Below, one piece after another: positions 43,801 to 52,298 of a stretch of 64,000 bases of DNA; the first letter of the stretch is position 1; every line of letters begins with the position of its first letter. The notes under the pieces were generated by a model. The model was not told where the DNA came from and searched no databases. It saw only the letters and a list, made by a program, of their open reading frames with translations. The stretch covers positions 2,976,001 through 3,040,000 of the forward strand of contig OZ244895.1 in assembly GCA_965221555.1 (NCBI GenBank), in the 5' to 3' direction. This stretch comes from JAJEAD01 sp965221555 (lineage in GTDB: Bacteria; Pseudomonadota; Gammaproteobacteria; HK1). The position numbers were made by a program, and so were the translations under genes.

Positions 43801-44312
43801 TGGAGCGTGCCGTCAATGCGCTGCGCGCCGGGCGCAGTCCCGCGCTCGATCGCCCGCTTGACCACGGCGCCGAGGTGGATCTGCGCGTCCCCGCCATGAT
43901 TCCGGAAGACTTCCTGCCCGACGTGCACACGCGCCTGCTGCTGTACAAGCGCATCGCGAGCGCCGCGAGCAAGGCGGAGCTCGACGAGCTGCAGGTCGAG
44001 ATGGTGGACCGCTTCGGCCTCCTGCCCGACCCCGCCCGCATGCTCTTCCGCGTCACCGAGCTGAAGCTCAAGGCGACCCCGCTCGGCGTGAGGAGAATCG
44101 AGTTCGGTGCGAAGGGCGGGCGGATCGTGTTCTCGCCCCAGCCCGCCGTGGACCCGGGCAAGGTCGTGAAGCTGCTGCAGGACGACCCCGCGTCCTATCG
44201 CCTCGACGGGGCGGAGAAGATCCGTCTTACCGCGCAGATCGAAGACGAGGCCTCTCGTGTCGTCATGCTCCACGAGCTGCTCGACCGCCTCGCCCTGCCC
44301 AGGGCGGCATGA
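40854..44312 (+). CDS. mfd: Transcription-repair coupling factor Mfd
   Basis: 1152 residues. The order is UvrB-like N-terminus, RNA-polymerase-interaction domain (VVHEDHGVGRYRGLVTL, with VHEDHGVGRY diagnostic), RecG-like helicase with Walker A GDVGFGKTEVAMRAAF, DEEHRFG box and motif VI QLRGRVGRSHH, then the C-terminal TRCF domain. It removes stalled RNA polymerase at DNA lesions and recruits UvrA. The ATG at 40854 is the conserved start. csiV follows 88 bp later, as in many gammaproteobacteria. Confidence 0.96.
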   Translation: MSSPLEPVLPPGPGRRVRWGHLYGASRALAIAETVRRHPGLVLVVVPDTPAAHRLEAELRFFLGADGGEILHFPDWETLPYDLFSPHQDIVSERLATLYRLPARRGGALIVPVATLMGRLPPPDYVHGGSMILAPGDGLDLHQTRARLERFGYRYVSQVMDHGEFAVRGSLLDLFPSGAPYPLRIDLLDEEVDSIRSFDPETQRSIERLDRIRLLPAREFPLTESAIGRFRSAWRARFEGDPQDCPVYREVSEGRSPAGIEYYLPLFFEESAALFDYLPEGALAILFEDVHEAAERFRNQAQQRFENARHNRERPLLEPSELFLAVDETFARLKAYAEVRLGRFEAQAQRGFTAYDTRVPVGMPVNPQAQAPFAALERFLAEFDGRTLLVAESAGRREHLRDGLAGSGLRPVDFEGWTDFLAGDAGLGITAAPLEEGAWLRDPPVALVTETQLFGERAVQRRRRRRSNRDTETLVRDLAELAPGAPVVHEDHGVGRYRGLVTLDVGDIAGEYLHLEYEGGDKLYVPVASLHLVSRYTGVDPELAPLHRLGGQQWPRARRKAAQKAFDVAAELLDIFARRAARRGHAFALERRELRTFESEFPFEETPDQEAAIEAVVADMAGEAPMERLICGDVGFGKTEVAMRAAFIAIQDNRQVAVLVPTTLLAQQHHQTFTDRFAPWPVRIEQLSRFRSRRERNVVVEALAEGRVDVVIGTHQLLAPDIRFKRLGLVIIDEEHRFGVRQKERLKALRSEVDVLTLTATPIPRTLNMALSGLRDLSLIATPPERRLSIKTFVREWDGALIAEALARELNRGGQVYVVHNKVETIQRTARRIEELVPEAHVRIAHGQMRERALEQTMLDFYHRRFDVLVCTTIIETGIDVPNANTIIINRADHFGLAQLHQLRGRVGRSHHRAYAYLIVPPHRAMSADAVKRLEAIESLEDLGIGFTLATHDLEIRGAGELLGDEQSGQIQAVGYSLYTSLLERAVNALRAGRSPALDRPLDHGAEVDLRVPAMIPEDFLPDVHTRLLLYKRIASAASKAELDELQVEMVDRFGLLPDPARMLFRVTELKLKATPLGVRRIEFGAKGGRIVFSPQPAVDPGKVVKLLQDDPASYRLDGAEKIRLTAQIEDEASRVVMLHELLDRLALPRAA

Positions 44313-44400
44313 GCGCCGACGGATGCCGCACGACGTGAAGCGCCCACGGACCGGGGCCCTTGCGCGGCACTCGCACGTGCCGAGGGGCATCCGCCATCGG

Positions 44401-45387
44401 ATGACGCCGCCCTGCGCCTCCCGGGTCGTCGCCTCGCGCCGGCTACGCTACGCCCTGAGTGCCCTGACCGCCCTGCTTCTCCTTCTCGGACCGCTCGGCG
44501 CAGCACACGGGGCGACCTGGTACACCGTCGAGATGATCGTCTTCGAACGGATCGGCGATGCGAACCTGGACGATGAAGTGTGGCTGGCGGACCCGGGCCG
44601 TCCCCCCGTCGAGGAATCGATCGCGCTCGGCCGCGCTTCCGGGTCGGCGTCTCCCGAGGCGTCGGGAGAAGGAAGCGCCGTCCCCCGCAATGCGTTCCGG
44701 CTCCTCGATCGCCGCCACTTTCGCCTCGGCGGGGTGTTCGATCGGCTACGGGACTCCGGGGTCTATCGCCCCCTCCTCCACATCGCCTGGCGCCAGCCCG
44801 GCTATTCCCGCGGGCGCGCCCGGCACGCCCACATTCAGGGCTGGCGGAACAGCTTTGGCCCGGGCGGATTCGGGGCGCTGCCCCCCGGCGTCGGCGCGTG
44901 GCCGGTCATCGACGGAACGGTGCAGCTCTACGCGCGACGTTTTCTCCACTTGCGCGCGGACCTGCTCTACTACCGCCGCGATCCGCGGGGCGAAGCCAAC
45001 TACGTCGAAGCCTCCGATTTCCCGGCCTCCGCATCCGCCCCGACGGCGCAGGGGGAGGCGTCGAGTGCGACGGAACCGGTGCCAGGAACCGAATCTCAAT
45101 CTGATTCCGGGTCCGAAGACGGCGCCGTGGCCAACGCCCTGCCCCTGCCGGAGAGCCCCTCTCTGGCCGCCGGGGGCGCCAGCGACCCGGCCCTCGGCTC
45201 GGCTTCGGGGACGAATGCGGGGCTCGGGGCGGCCGATGAGCACCGGGGGGTGGCGACCGACGGGCCACCCCCGGTCTTCCGGATGACGACCAGCCGGCGC
45301 ATGCGCCCTGGAGATCTGCACTACCTCGATCACCCCCTCTTCGGAGTGCTCGTGATCGTCACCCGCAATGCTCCCGCCGGGGGATAG
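44401..45387 (+). CDS. csiV: CsiV family cell-wall-associated protein
   Basis: 328 residues. It begins with a signal peptide (SALTALLLLLGPLGAAHGAT) and the hallmark TWYTVEMIVFERIGD. Later DGTVQLYARRFLHLRADLLYY and RRMRPGDLHYLDHPLFGVLVIV are family blocks. The position downstream of mfd is the normal place for csiV. CsiV proteins are periplasmic, hold peptidoglycan-related functions and are linked to cell division. Between residues 205 and 300 there is a low-complexity Ser/Gly/Ala/Pro-rich insertion not usual for the family. Two in-frame ATGs upstream are possible; 44401 places the signal peptide properly. Confidence 0.85.
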   Translation: MTPPCASRVVASRRLRYALSALTALLLLLGPLGAAHGATWYTVEMIVFERIGDANLDDEVWLADPGRPPVEESIALGRASGSASPEASGEGSAVPRNAFRLLDRRHFRLGGVFDRLRDSGVYRPLLHIAWRQPGYSRGRARHAHIQGWRNSFGPGGFGALPPGVGAWPVIDGTVQLYARRFLHLRADLLYYRRDPRGEANYVEASDFPASASAPTAQGEASSATEPVPGTESQSDSGSEDGAVANALPLPESPSLAAGGASDPALGSASGTNAGLGAADEHRGVATDGPPPVFRMTTSRRMRPGDLHYLDHPLFGVLVIVTRNAPAGG

Positions 45388-45504
45388 CCGGACGCACCCT
45401 GGCCGACTGGATACACCGATTCACGGCGGCGGATGCCTGTGCGCCGGCGTGGACGGCGTTGCGCGCGGTTCAGGGTGCGAAACGGCGGGATCCAGGTTCG
45501 CCCG

Positions 45505-45632
45505 CGCCTCGCGGCCCGTGTAGACCCTCCGCCTCGCGACCCGCAAAGATCCTCCGCCTCGCGACCCGCAAAGATCCTCCGCCTCGCGACCCGCAAAGAT
45601 CCTCCGCCTCGCGGCGCGCACAGATCCCCCGC
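45505..45632. repeat. 25-bp tandem repeat, about five units
   Basis: GCCTCGCG begins units at 45506, 45531, 45556, 45581 and 45606, exactly 25 bp apart. The middle three units are identical (each contains GCGACCCGCAAAGATCCTCC); the outer ones have several changes. There are no spacers, so it is not CRISPR. Unit length is not a multiple of three and no gene covers it. Confidence 0.9.
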
Positions 45633-45710
45633 CCCTGCCGACACCGTGCGTCCGATGCGGCCGAAAATCGGCAGAAAAATCCAGGCTGGTGATTCAGGGA
45701 GGTGCGACGG

Positions 45711-46466
45711 CTATCCGGCGGAACCGGCGGTGAGTCGGGCGGCGTGGCGAATGATCCGGCACACCTCCCCCATGCCGGTCTTGAGGACCGCGGCAATCGC
45801 TTCCATCGATATCGGCCCGGAGCCTCGGCCCGCCGCCTCGTTCACGACCAGGGCGAGGTGCGCATACTCGAGGCCGGCTTCCCGCGCGAGCGCCGCCTCC
45901 GGCATTCCGGTCATGCCCACCACGTCGCAACCGTCTCGCTCGAGGCGGTCGATTTCGGCCGCGCTCTCCAGACGCGGTCCCTGCGTAGAGGCGTAGGTGC
46001 CGCCGGAGGCAATCGCAACTCCGGCCGCCTCGGCGGCCCCTTCGAGCACCGCGACCAGGGGTCTCGAGTAAGGTGCGCCGAATTCGACATGCACCGGCGC
46101 ATCGAGATCCTCTTCGAAAAAGGTGTGTCCCCGCCCCCAGGTGTAGTCGATGATCTGATCCGGGATCACGATCGAGCCGGGCCCGAGATCGGCGCGAATG
46201 CCACCGACCGCGGCCACCGCGATGATGCGGTCGCAACCGGCTGCGGCGAGCGCACTGATGTTGGCCCGGTAGTTGATGCGATGCGGAGGAATGCGTGACG
46301 GCGTGCCGTGACGGTGCATGAACGCGACTTCCCGGCCCTCGATCTCGCCCTCCAGCACCGGACCCGAAGGCGTGCCCCAGGGAGTGTCCCGCTCCCGGCG
46401 GACCACCGCCGCAAGCCCCTCCAGCTCCGCAAGGCCCGTACCGCCGATAACGCCCAGGCGACCCAT
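45711..46466 (-). CDS. S-methyl-5'-thioinosine phosphorylase (MTAP/PNP family)
   Basis: 251 residues. GVIGGTGLAELEGL, FMHRHGTPSRIPPHRINYRAN (MHRHG and PPHRINYRAN), AVAAVGGIRADLGPGSI and the substrate motif VGMTGMPEAALAREAGL are those of the methylthioadenosine phosphorylase family. The wording is closest in my recall to the Pseudomonas aeruginosa methylthioinosine phosphorylase, which handles MTI from deaminated methylthioadenosine in polyamine and quorum-sensing metabolism. A deaminase gene is not in the window. The ATG at 46466 is the family start. It converges on the csiV gene with the tandem repeat between. Confidence 0.85.
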   Translation of the reverse strand: MGRLGVIGGTGLAELEGLAAVVRRERDTPWGTPSGPVLEGEIEGREVAFMHRHGTPSRIPPHRINYRANISALAAAGCDRIIAVAAVGGIRADLGPGSIVIPDQIIDYTWGRGHTFFEEDLDAPVHVEFGAPYSRPLVAVLEGAAEAAGVAIASGGTYASTQGPRLESAAEIDRLERDGCDVVGMTGMPEAALAREAGLEYAHLALVVNEAAGRGSGPISMEAIAAVLKTGMGEVCRIIRHAARLTAGSAG

Positions 46467-46653
46467 CCGAACGCGCTCAGAGCCCTACCCGCGAAGGGCG
46501 GGATCGGCGTACGGTAGACCCTGACATGATGCCGGCCGCGGCCGCCCGATCCGGGCTTCGTTTGTACCGCCCGATATCGTTATTTATATTTAAGACGTAG
46601 ATCTTAACAGTGTTCCGCATTGTGAAGATTTCCTTAGTAACGACCCTCTTGCC

Positions 46654-47814
46654 ATGCACCGAGGCACAACCGGCCGGTACGAGACCATCAGCGTTGGCGG
46701 AGAGACCGTGCGGGCGTTCGTGCCCCCGCGTTTGCCGCCGGAGCCTGCCCTGGACTTGTCGGTCCTGCAGGGCCCTCTCGAGAGAGCGTCGTTGTCACTG
46801 GGTCGGGTAGACAGTCTTTCGACGCTTTTACCTGACACCGACCTGTTCCTCTATCGTTACGTTCGAAAGGAGGCGGTGCTGTCCTCGCAGATCGAGGGCA
46901 CGCAATCATCGCTTTCCGATCTCCTGCTTTTCGAGCTGAACGAGACGCCCGGCGTGCCCCTCGATGATGTCATCGAGGTGTCGAACTACGTGCTGGCCCT
47001 GGAGCATGGGTTGCACAGACTGCGCGGTGGCTTTCCGATGTGCAACCGCCTCATACGGGAGATGCACGCCAAGCTGATGACCCGGGGCCGGGGCAGCACG
47101 AAGACTCCAGGGGAGTTTCGCCGCTCCCAGAACTGGATCGGAGGCCAACGGCCAAGTACTGCGCGCTTCGTTCCGCCGCCGGTCACGGCGCTTGCGGACT
47201 GCATGTCCGACCTGGAGCGATTCCTGAATGCTCGTGATGACGGGCTGCCGGTGCTTCTGCGCGCGGGGCTCGCACACGTTCAGTTCGAGACCATCCATCC
47301 CTTCCTGGACGGCAACGGCCGGATCGGGCGCCTGCTGATTGCGTTGATGCTGTGTCACGACCGCGTGCTCCGGGAGCCGCTTCTGTATCTGAGTCTCTAC
47401 TTCAAGCGACACCGAGATGACTACTATGCATTGCTTGACGAGGTACGGCGAAGCGGCGACTGGGAGGCGTGGCTCACGTTCTTTCTGGAGGGGGTGGCGC
47501 AGACCTCGGAAGAGGCGGTGTCGACCGCACGGCGCTTGCGATCGCTATTCGAAAAGGATCGCACTCGCATCCAGTCGCGAGGCCGTGCCGCGGGATCGGC
47601 GCTGCGGGTCCATCAGGCACTGCAGGAGCGCCCCATCCTCTCGCTTCGGATGCTGGCCGATCACACGGATCTCTCTGTGCCGGCCGTGACCGCGGGCATG
47701 AAGATCCTCCAGGAGCTGGACGTGGCGCGGGAGCTGACCGGCCGGAAGCGCAACCGCCTGTTCGGCTACCGCCGCTACATCGCTGTGCTCAGCGAGGGGA
47801 CCGATGCGCTGTGA
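46654..47814 (+). CDS. Fic family protein with N-terminal inhibitory motif and C-terminal wHTH
   Basis: 386 residues. The Fic core is HPFLDGNGRIGR (catalytic H215), which AMPylates target hydroxyls using ATP. An N-terminal helix carries SSQIEGTQSS (S77-G82), the (S/T)xxxE(G/N) inhibitory motif with E81 blocking the gamma-phosphate site; this marks a class-II autoinhibited Fic. The C-terminal part, LRMLADHTDLSVPAVTAGMK, is a winged helix suggesting DNA binding and autoregulation. The upstream region is AT-rich, and the gene has lower GC than its neighbours, so recent acquisition is possible. Targets are unknown. It is complete and shows no disruptions. Confidence 0.92.
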   Translation: MHRGTTGRYETISVGGETVRAFVPPRLPPEPALDLSVLQGPLERASLSLGRVDSLSTLLPDTDLFLYRYVRKEAVLSSQIEGTQSSLSDLLLFELNETPGVPLDDVIEVSNYVLALEHGLHRLRGGFPMCNRLIREMHAKLMTRGRGSTKTPGEFRRSQNWIGGQRPSTARFVPPPVTALADCMSDLERFLNARDDGLPVLLRAGLAHVQFETIHPFLDGNGRIGRLLIALMLCHDRVLREPLLYLSLYFKRHRDDYYALLDEVRRSGDWEAWLTFFLEGVAQTSEEAVSTARRLRSLFEKDRTRIQSRGRAAGSALRVHQALQERPILSLRMLADHTDLSVPAVTAGMKILQELDVARELTGRKRNRLFGYRRYIAVLSEGTDAL

Positions 47815-47973
47815 GCAGGGCAACCCAGGATGCGCTTGTCGAGGGGGTGGGACGACGGCAGGGTTAGCCCGGACAGGAGATACCAGCCGGCACCGGCGTG
47901 CCGGTAGGGCGAGGAATCCGCTTGCTCTATGCTTGCTCCATCCCGTTCGGCCCTGAACAGCCAAGGCACAATC

Positions 47974-50900
47974 ATGCCGCGCCACACTGAAAGACAGCCG
48001 GGAACCGGTCGCGCCAACGGCGGCATCCGCATCGGCGTCGACGTCGGCGGCACCTTCACCGACGTGTACGCCTTCGACGGGGCGTCGGGCCGGTTCGAGA
48101 TCGCCAAGGTCCCGAGCACGCCGGGGGCGCAGGCCGAGGGATTCATGTCGGGCATCGAGGCGAGTGGAGCGCCGGCCGCTTCCATCGAGACCATTGTGCA
48201 CGGCACCACCGTCGCCACCAATGCGATCCTGGAGCGCAAGGGCGCGCGGTGCGGGCTGATCGCGACCCGCGGATTCCGTGACGCGTTGGAGCTCGGACGC
48301 CGCACCCGGCCGCGCCGCTGGGGGCTCACCGGAAGCTTCGAGGCGCTCATTCCGCGCGAGTTGCGCCTGGACGTGACCGAACGCATCGACGCACGGGGCC
48401 ACGTCGTCCTCCCGCTCGACGAAGACGAACTCCGGGAGGCGGTGGTCGCGTTGCGCGACGCGGGCTGCGAAGCCCTCGTCATCCACTTCGTCCACTCCTA
48501 CGCGAATCCGGCCCACGAACGGCGTGCGGCGGAGATTGCGCGCGAGCTGTGGCCGAACGCGTTCATCAGTACCGGCGCCGAGGTGCTCCCCGAGATCCGC
48601 GAGTTCGAGCGGGCGAGCGCCACCGCCCTGAACGGCTGGGTGCAGCCGTTGATGGCCCGCTACATCGGCGCCACCGAGCGACGCCTCGAGGAAGCCGGCT
48701 TCCGCCACCCACTCCTGCTGATGCAGGGCAACGGAGGGATGATGTCCGCCCGCACCGCGAGCCGGGCGGCGGCGCAGACGGTGATGTCGGGTCCCGCGGC
48801 CGGCGCGATTGCCGCGGCCCGTCTGTGCCAGGCGGCCGGATTCGACAACGTGCTGGCCTGCGACATGGGAGGCACCAGCTTCGACCTCACCCTCATCCGC
48901 GACGGCCGTCCGGCGGTCACCAACGAGAAGGACCTGGACTACTCGGTACCACTGCACCTGTCGCTGGTCGACATCCACACCATCGGTTCGGGCGGCGGCA
49001 GCATCGCCACCGTCGATGCCAGCGGCCTGCTCCGTGTCGGCCCCGAGAGCGCGGGCGCGAGCCCTGGCCCCATCTGCTACGGGCGCGGCGGCGACGCCCC
49101 CACCGTGACCGACGCGAACGCGGTGCTCGGACGCATCGACGCCGCCTCGCTCGCCGGCGATCTCGCGCCGACGGATCTCGCTCATGTGCGCGCCCGCCTC
49201 GTCGAGACGATCGGCAAGCCGCTTGGACTGAGTGCCGAGGACGCGGCCGCGGCGGTCCTCGCGGTCGCCGACAACCAGATGGCCAACGCGGCGCGGATGG
49301 TCTCCATCGAGAAGGGACACGATCCGCGCGAGTTCGTCCTCTTCGCGTTCGGCGGGGCGGGGCCGATGCACGCGGCGGCGATTGCCCGCGAGCTCGGAAT
49401 CCCCAGGGTGCTGGTGCCGCGCTTTCCGGGCATCACCTCGGCGCTCGGCTGCGTGCTCGCCGATGTGCGTCACGACTACGTGCGCTCGCTGCACCGTCCG
49501 CTGGCCGAGGTCGATCCCGATCTCGGGCAGTCCATCCTGGACGAGCAGGTGGCCGATGGCCGGGAACACATCGAATCCGAGGGGGTCGCGATCACCTCGA
49601 TCGATGTCATCCACGAAGCGGACATGCTCTACCGGGGCCAGAGCCACGTGTTCCGGGTCCCCGTCAACGGTCCGGGATTCGACCCCGAGCGACTGCGCAC
49701 GACGTTCGCCGAAAGCTACCGGCGCCGCTTCGACATCGCGCTCCCCGAGATGGTCCCGATGCTCGTGAACCTGCGCACCACGGTGATCGGGCGGCGTGAG
49801 GCGTTCGACCTCACCGCACTCGCCCGTGCCCCGGACGGCACCGGCACTAACGACCCCCGCATCGGTACACGCGCGGTGCGCTTCGACGGCGCATGGCACG
49901 AGACCGCCATCCTCGACCGCGCCGCGCTCGCCCCCGGAGCCCGCATCCACGGCCCCGCGATCATCGAGCAGCTCGACTCCACCATCCCCATCGAGCCGGG
50001 GGTGACAGCGGAGGTCGACGGCTTCGGCAACCTGCTCATTCCCGTCGCCCGGCACGACGAGCAGCCCGCCCGGTCCGGGACGAGCACCGCCTCCGGCTTC
50101 GCCCCCGACGCCCTCGCCGGTGCCGCCCCCGACGCCATCACCCTGGCCGTGATCCAGAACGGGCTCGGGCAGATTGCGAGCGAGATGGATCTGATTCATC
50201 AGAAGACATCGTTCTCGCCGGTCATCTCCGAGGCCTTTGACCGCGCGAACGGCATCTACGATCGGCACGACGGAAAGATCATCGCGCAGGGCGAACTCGG
50301 CCTCCCGATCTTCCTCGGAGTGATGCAGGAGACGACGAAGCAGGTCATCGATCACAAGGGTCCGCTCGACGAAGGCGACGTGATCATCGTCAACGACCCC
50401 TACTTCGGTGGTACCCATCTGATGGACGTGCGGATGGTCAAGCCGTTCTACTACCGGGGCGCGCTGTGGGCGTACCTGTCCAACACCGGTCACTGGTCGG
50501 ACACCGGCGGCATGGTGCCCGGCGGCTTCTGCGCGACCGCGACCGAAATCCAGCAGGAGGGCCTGCGACTCCCGCCCGTGCACCTGGTGCGCCGGGGCGA
50601 GCTCGTGCAGGACGTCGTCGACGTCATCATGAGCAACATCCGGGTACCGGAGGAGCGCCTGGGCGACATGCGCGCGCAGCTCGGCGCGCTCTCGATCGGC
50701 GCGCAGCGCCTCACCGCGCTTCTGGACAAGTACGGAGAGCCGACGGTCAGCGCGGTCATCGCGGAGATGCGCCGGCGATCGGAAACCCTCATGCGGGCGC
50801 ACATTCGGGCTATTCCGGACGGCACCTACCAATTCTCCACCTTCGTCGACAGCGACGGCATCACCGACGACATCCTGGAGGTCGCGCTCGATGCCCGGGT

Positions 50901-51795
50901 CGAAGGCTCGGACATCCACTTCGACTACTCGCGCAGCAGCCCCCCGTGCCGCGGTCCGCTGAACTCGGTGTGGGCGACGACGATGGGCTCCACGCTGTGC
51001 GGGATGAAGCACATCTTTGCCGACGTGCCCATCAACTCCGGCTGCTTCGCCCCCATCCACATCGAGCCGCCGCGCGGTACCTTCCTCCTGGCCGAGTATC
51101 CGCGCCCGGTGTGCGGCTGCGCGGCGGAGGTCTCGCAGCGGATCATGGAGGCGCTGTTCGGTGCGCTCGGGCAAGCGATTCCCGAGCAGACGTTCGCGGG
51201 CCCGGCCGGCACCAGCGGCAACTTCAGCCTTGGCGGCCTCGATCCCGAGACCGGCCGCACGTACGTGATGTACCTCTTCACCGGCGGCGGTTACGGGGGC
51301 TGGAACGGTGGGGACGGCGTATCCAACGGGACCTCCACCATCGGCATCTCCAAGAACCAGCCCATCGAGGTGCTGGAGCAGCACTTTCCGGTGCTGTTCG
51401 AGACCTACGAGCTGCGCGAGGGCAGCGCCGGGGCGGGACGGTGGCGGGGCGGGCTCGGGGTGAGCTACAAGGTGCGGCTGCTGCGCGGCGACGCGAAGGC
51501 GTCGTTCATGATGGACCATGGCCGCACCGGACCCTTCGGGATGCTGGGCGGCGAGCCGGGTGCGCTGAACGACATCCGGGTCTCGCAGGGCGGCACCCTC
51601 AGCCGCCCCGCCTGGGGCTCGAAGGGCGACGGCTTCGAGCTCGCGTCAGGGGACTGGGTGCTGGTGAACACCCCGGGCGGCGGCGGATACGGACGGCCCG
51701 TAACGCGCCCGCGCGAGCTCATCGAGCGGGACGTCTCGCGCGGATACCTCACGCGCGAGCAGGCCGCGGTGTACCGGGGCGGAAACGGGGAGTGA
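47974..51795 (+). CDS. Fused hydantoinase/oxoprolinase A and B subunits
   Basis: 1273 residues. The N-terminal half (about 1-690) is HyuA: IRIGVDVGGTFTDVYAFD is the actin-like ATP fingerprint, with TIVHGTTVATNAILERKGAR and GPAAGAIAAARL. The C-terminal half (from about 715) is HyuB: GLGQIASEMDLIHQKTSFSP, then NDPYFGGTHLMDV and GGGGYG. In most bacteria these are two genes, whereas here they are one, as in eukaryotic 5-oxoprolinase. The reaction is ATP-dependent cleavage of a cyclic imide or lactam, e.g. 5-oxoproline, N-methylhydantoin or acetone-like compounds; the substrate is unresolved. AAGG lies 9 bp before the ATG at 47974. The gene stands alone. Confidence 0.93.
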   Translation: MPRHTERQPGTGRANGGIRIGVDVGGTFTDVYAFDGASGRFEIAKVPSTPGAQAEGFMSGIEASGAPAASIETIVHGTTVATNAILERKGARCGLIATRGFRDALELGRRTRPRRWGLTGSFEALIPRELRLDVTERIDARGHVVLPLDEDELREAVVALRDAGCEALVIHFVHSYANPAHERRAAEIARELWPNAFISTGAEVLPEIREFERASATALNGWVQPLMARYIGATERRLEEAGFRHPLLLMQGNGGMMSARTASRAAAQTVMSGPAAGAIAAARLCQAAGFDNVLACDMGGTSFDLTLIRDGRPAVTNEKDLDYSVPLHLSLVDIHTIGSGGGSIATVDASGLLRVGPESAGASPGPICYGRGGDAPTVTDANAVLGRIDAASLAGDLAPTDLAHVRARLVETIGKPLGLSAEDAAAAVLAVADNQMANAARMVSIEKGHDPREFVLFAFGGAGPMHAAAIARELGIPRVLVPRFPGITSALGCVLADVRHDYVRSLHRPLAEVDPDLGQSILDEQVADGREHIESEGVAITSIDVIHEADMLYRGQSHVFRVPVNGPGFDPERLRTTFAESYRRRFDIALPEMVPMLVNLRTTVIGRREAFDLTALARAPDGTGTNDPRIGTRAVRFDGAWHETAILDRAALAPGARIHGPAIIEQLDSTIPIEPGVTAEVDGFGNLLIPVARHDEQPARSGTSTASGFAPDALAGAAPDAITLAVIQNGLGQIASEMDLIHQKTSFSPVISEAFDRANGIYDRHDGKIIAQGELGLPIFLGVMQETTKQVIDHKGPLDEGDVIIVNDPYFGGTHLMDVRMVKPFYYRGALWAYLSNTGHWSDTGGMVPGGFCATATEIQQEGLRLPPVHLVRRGELVQDVVDVIMSNIRVPEERLGDMRAQLGALSIGAQRLTALLDKYGEPTVSAVIAEMRRRSETLMRAHIRAIPDGTYQFSTFVDSDGITDDILEVALDARVEGSDIHFDYSRSSPPCRGPLNSVWATTMGSTLCGMKHIFADVPINSGCFAPIHIEPPRGTFLLAEYPRPVCGCAAEVSQRIMEALFGALGQAIPEQTFAGPAGTSGNFSLGGLDPETGRTYVMYLFTGGGYGGWNGGDGVSNGTSTIGISKNQPIEVLEQHFPVLFETYELREGSAGAGRWRGGLGVSYKVRLLRGDAKASFMMDHGRTGPFGMLGGEPGALNDIRVSQGGTLSRPAWGSKGDGFELASGDWVLVNTPGGGGYGRPVTRPRELIERDVSRGYLTREQAAVYRGGNGE

Positions 51796-52298
51796 CCGGG
51801 GGGCGGGGAGGCTCCCGGGCCATTTCACGCCGGCCAGCGGCAGGGGGCGTGCCGGCCCATTCTCCCCTCTCCCGCCGGTGGAAGGGTCGGGAGAGAGGGG
51901 CCGGGGAAGAGCGGCCAGGATAGAAGAATCCTCCCTCCAAGCGGACTGATGATTCTCCTGCCCTCACTCCGACCCGGCTTTTCTCCCGGCTCTTGGCTCC
52001 TGGCTCCGCATCGCACGTCATTCGACGCGAGCTGCTGTCATCCTGCGACCACATTGCAACGGGCCGCAGTCCTACGTGGAAGCGGGCGTGCGGCGCACGC
52101 CGCGCGCGCAGGCTCACGCTATTCTGCCCGTCGCCGCGCTGCGAGCCGGGAACGGAATGGCGCGCCCGAGCGGATGCGTATCACCGCCTTCGAAGAAGCA
52201 TCCTCGATCTCGCAAAGCGGCGGACCGCGAGAGCCCCGCCGCCCCCGGGACACTCTGGCGGCGCGGGGTACGGGAACCAACACAGGGGAGACTGCCTC
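51796..52298. other. Intergenic region after hydantoinase gene
   Basis: 503 bp with no gene I can support. A GC-rich hairpin with CTCTCCCG (51867-51874) and CGGGAGAG (51888-51895) lies about 70 bp past the hydantoinase stop and may be a terminator. Nothing else stands out. Confidence 0.5.
51867..51895 (+). terminator. Hairpin after hydantoinase gene
   Basis: An 8-bp perfect stem with a 13-nt loop, flanked by additional C- and G-rich pairing. No T-tract is present. Confidence 0.35.

Noticed and set aside
45505..45632. CRISPR array
   Set aside because: Units are directly tandem without spacers and no cas genes are in the window.
47545..51519. Very long open frame antisense to the hydantoinase fusion
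   Set aside because: High-GC antisense frame with no recognisable motif; the plus-strand gene has full family signatures across the same stretch.
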